NCBI GenBank assembly: GCA_007127575.1
Contig: SKZC01000476.1
Span: 1 to 7,533, forward strand
DNA from: Gemmatimonadota bacterium
Lineage (GTDB): Bacteria; Gemmatimonadota; Gemmatimonadetes; Longimicrobiales; Gaopeijiaceae
DNA length: 7,533 bases
Reading direction: 5' to 3'
In this document: piece by piece, positions 6,213-7,533 of the stretch
Numbering within the stretch: position 1 is the stretch's first letter
Layout: each line of letters begins with the position of its first letter
Notes under the pieces: generated by a model
The model's input: the letters and a program-made list of their open reading frames with translations, nothing else
Databases searched by the model: none
What the model was told of the DNA's origin: nothing
Made by a program: the position numbers and the translations under genes

Positions 6213-6770
6213 CCTTCCCCGCTGAAGCTCGGCGATCAGCGCCTCCACTCGCTCCACCCACCGGGGCTCATCCCACTCCACCGCTCCCACCACCCTCTCT
6301 CGGATCACCCCGTCTCCGTCGATGAGAAAGGTCTCGGGAATCCCTACGGTCCCCAGCCTGCGCCTGACCGTTCCGTGAACATCGTGCCAGAGGCTGAAGT
6401 CCAGCTCCAGCTCCTCTGCGAAGGCCTCGATCAGGCTCCGGACCTGAAGGTCGTCCCGGCCCGTGTCGACGCTCACCGCCACCACCTGGAAGGGCTCCCC
6501 GGCGAACGCGTCCTGCAGAGCCTGCATGGACGGCATTTCCTCCCGGCAGGGAGCGCACCAGGTGGCCCAGACGTTGAGGAGAACTACCTGTCCCCGGAGC
6601 TCTCGGGCCGAAACCGAGGTGCCGTCCAGGTCGGTGGCCGCCACCTCCGGAACCGGATCGCCCACACCGGCGGATGGAGCGCGGGATCCCACCCACCAGG
6701 CCACGGTGAGCAGGACGAGGAGCGCCCCGAAGGACGCCACGTAGGGAGTCCACCTTCCGGATTCAGGCAT
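6207..6770 (-). CDS. Membrane-anchored TlpA-family thioredoxin-like disulfide reductase
   Basis: Extracytoplasmic thiol-disulfide oxidoreductase of the TlpA/ResA type. Such proteins keep Cys residues reduced outside the cytoplasm, often for cytochrome c maturation. The 187-residue product has one N-terminal hydrophobic segment (about 10-28) that is probably an uncleaved anchor. The thioredoxin fold follows, with the redox motif WCAPC (71-75) and the cis-proline segment GIPETFLID (Pro145). The fold starts with VGDPVPEVAATDLDG, typical of the AhpC/TSA-Redoxin-like subgroup. ATG 6770 is preferred because GAGGAGG lies about 5 bases upstream on the minus strand; an in-frame GTG at 6794 would add eight residues. 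It lies 36 bases after the DUF5996 gene on the same strand and may be co-transcribed with it. No cytochrome maturation genes are visible, so the client is unknown. Confidence 0.9.
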   Translation of the reverse strand: MPESGRWTPYVASFGALLVLLTVAWWVGSRAPSAGVGDPVPEVAATDLDGTSVSARELRGQVVLLNVWATWCAPCREEMPSMQALQDAFAGEPFQVVAVSVDTGRDDLQVRSLIEAFAEELELDFSLWHDVHGTVRRRLGTVGIPETFLIDGDGVIRERVVGAVEWDEPRWVERVEALIAELQRGRG

Positions 6771-6806
6771 CCTTCCCTCCTCGGTCGCCCGCACCCTCCA
6801 AGACCA

Positions 6807-7533
6807 TCAGGGCCTTTCCGCCGGCCCACTGGCCCCCAGTGAGTCCGGTTGCCCTCCCGACCCCCACTCCAGCCCGGAACGGTCCCACCCACCCAGGTCC
6901 GCCGCCGCCTCGTACGTGGACTGGAGGAAGGCCAGGATCGCCTCTTCCGGTTCCTCCACACCTCGCACCGCCCCGTATGGGAGCACGAACTCCAGTAGCT
7001 CCGGGTCCCACCGTGCAGCCTCCGGCCGGACCGCGGCCTCGGGGAAGCCATCCGGACTGGGATAGGCATAGGAGTAGAAGATGGGCTCCGGGTGCGTGGC
7101 TCCACCGGGCCAGAACCCGGCGCTGCTCAACTCGTGGGAATAGGCCTCCCGGGTGACCCAGTCGGGGAGGTTGGGGATTCCCCCGGGATGGGGCGGCGCC
7201 TCTCGACCGCTGAACCGGGTGACGGCCAAATCCATGGCCCCCCAGAAGAAGTGGACCGGGCTGCACTTCCCGGTGAATCGGGCCCGAAACTCCCGGAGAA
7301 CTCTGGCGCTGCTGGACAGGGCCTGAAAGAACCGCTGCACCGCCTCCGGGTCGTACGCGCCATCCCTCTCGTTCTCTGCGAAGGGGATGGGGTCAGGGAC
7401 TTCATTCGGGGAGCTATGGATCTTCACCGGAACCCCCAACGCCGCCAGCTCCTCCATGAGATCATGGTAGAAGTCGGCCACGGACCGGGGCCTCAGAGCC
7501 AGCTCGGCGGTGTGCCCCGCCGATGTGGTGACA
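6807..7533 (-). CDS. DUF5996 family protein (5' end outside window)
   Basis: The frame is open to the right edge, leaving 241 visible residues and an estimated several dozen N-terminal residues outside. I recognise the family from conserved blocks: VADFYHDLMEELAALGVPV, DPIPFAEN, GKCSPVHFFWGAMDLAVTRF, PPHPGG, a stretch REAYSHELSSAGFWPGG, and near the end FLQSTYEAAADLGGWDR. No biochemical function is established that I know of. The visible part lacks a signal peptide or TM segment and looks cytosolic, rich in Trp, His and Phe. About 18 residues after GGWDR are Gly/Ser/Pro-rich and look disordered. A GTG at 7481 lies inside a conserved block and is not the true start. It probably leads a two-gene unit with the TlpA-like gene 36 bases downstream. 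Confidence 0.85.
   Translation of the reverse strand, partial: VTTSAGHTAELALRPRSVADFYHDLMEELAALGVPVKIHSSPNEVPDPIPFAENERDGAYDPEAVQRFFQALSSSARVLREFRARFTGKCSPVHFFWGAMDLAVTRFSGREAPPHPGGIPNLPDWVTREAYSHELSSAGFWPGGATHPEPIFYSYAYPSPDGFPEAAVRPEAARWDPELLEFVLPYGAVRGVEEPEEAILAFLQSTYEAAADLGGWDRSGLEWGSGGQPDSLGASGPAERP

Noticed and set aside
6168..6842. 224-residue plus-strand frame opposite the TlpA-like gene
   Set aside because: Pro/His/Arg-rich shadow; the minus strand encodes a clear WCAPC thioredoxin fold.
1..7533. Prophage, integron, transposon, attachment site or CRISPR array
   Set aside because: No integrase, transposase, direct-repeat pair, tRNA or spaced repeats seen; the hub and spike are the only phage-like genes.

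Overview
This window is from a GC-rich bacterial chromosome. Its genes sit close together, third codon positions are mostly G or C, and GTG starts are common. The menaquinone gene beside a type II NADH dehydrogenase points to a menaquinone-using respiratory chain. The contractile-tail hub and spike genes, the DUF5996 gene and the internalin-like leucine-rich repeat (LRR) protein would fit a soil or sediment phylum such as Gemmatimonadota. No 16S or marker gene is present, so that placement is only a guess.

Layout, left to right. (1) Positions 2-427, plus strand: the C-terminal end of an LRR protein cut by the window edge. (2) About 571-1464, plus: a classical short-chain dehydrogenase/reductase. 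(3) Positions 1618-4006, plus, an accessory block: a small two-helix membrane protein (1618-2046), a tail hub of the gpD / T4 gp27 type (2109-3281), and a baseplate spike of the gpV / T4 gp5 type (3278-4006) whose start overlaps the hub stop. (4) Positions 4062-6196, plus: menH (menaquinone synthesis) and ndh (type II NADH:quinone oxidoreductase), overlapping by four bases. (5) Positions 6207-7533, minus and convergent with ndh: a membrane-anchored TlpA-type thioredoxin and, upstream of it, a DUF5996 protein cut by the right edge.

How the parts fit. MenH helps make menaquinone and Ndh reduces it with electrons from NADH, so their coupling is sensible. The hub and spike would form the central needle of a contractile injection particle (phage tail, extracellular contractile injection system, or related). 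No sheath, tube, baseplate wedge, PAAR tip or ATPase gene is present, and both sides hold ordinary chromosomal genes. This isolated hub-spike pair, with a two-helix membrane protein just upstream, is the most unusual part of the window. An identical 11-base leader occurs upstream of the membrane protein gene and of the hub gene. No tRNA, rRNA, CRISPR array, insertion sequence or integrase was seen, and no gene-free stretch exceeds 300 bases.
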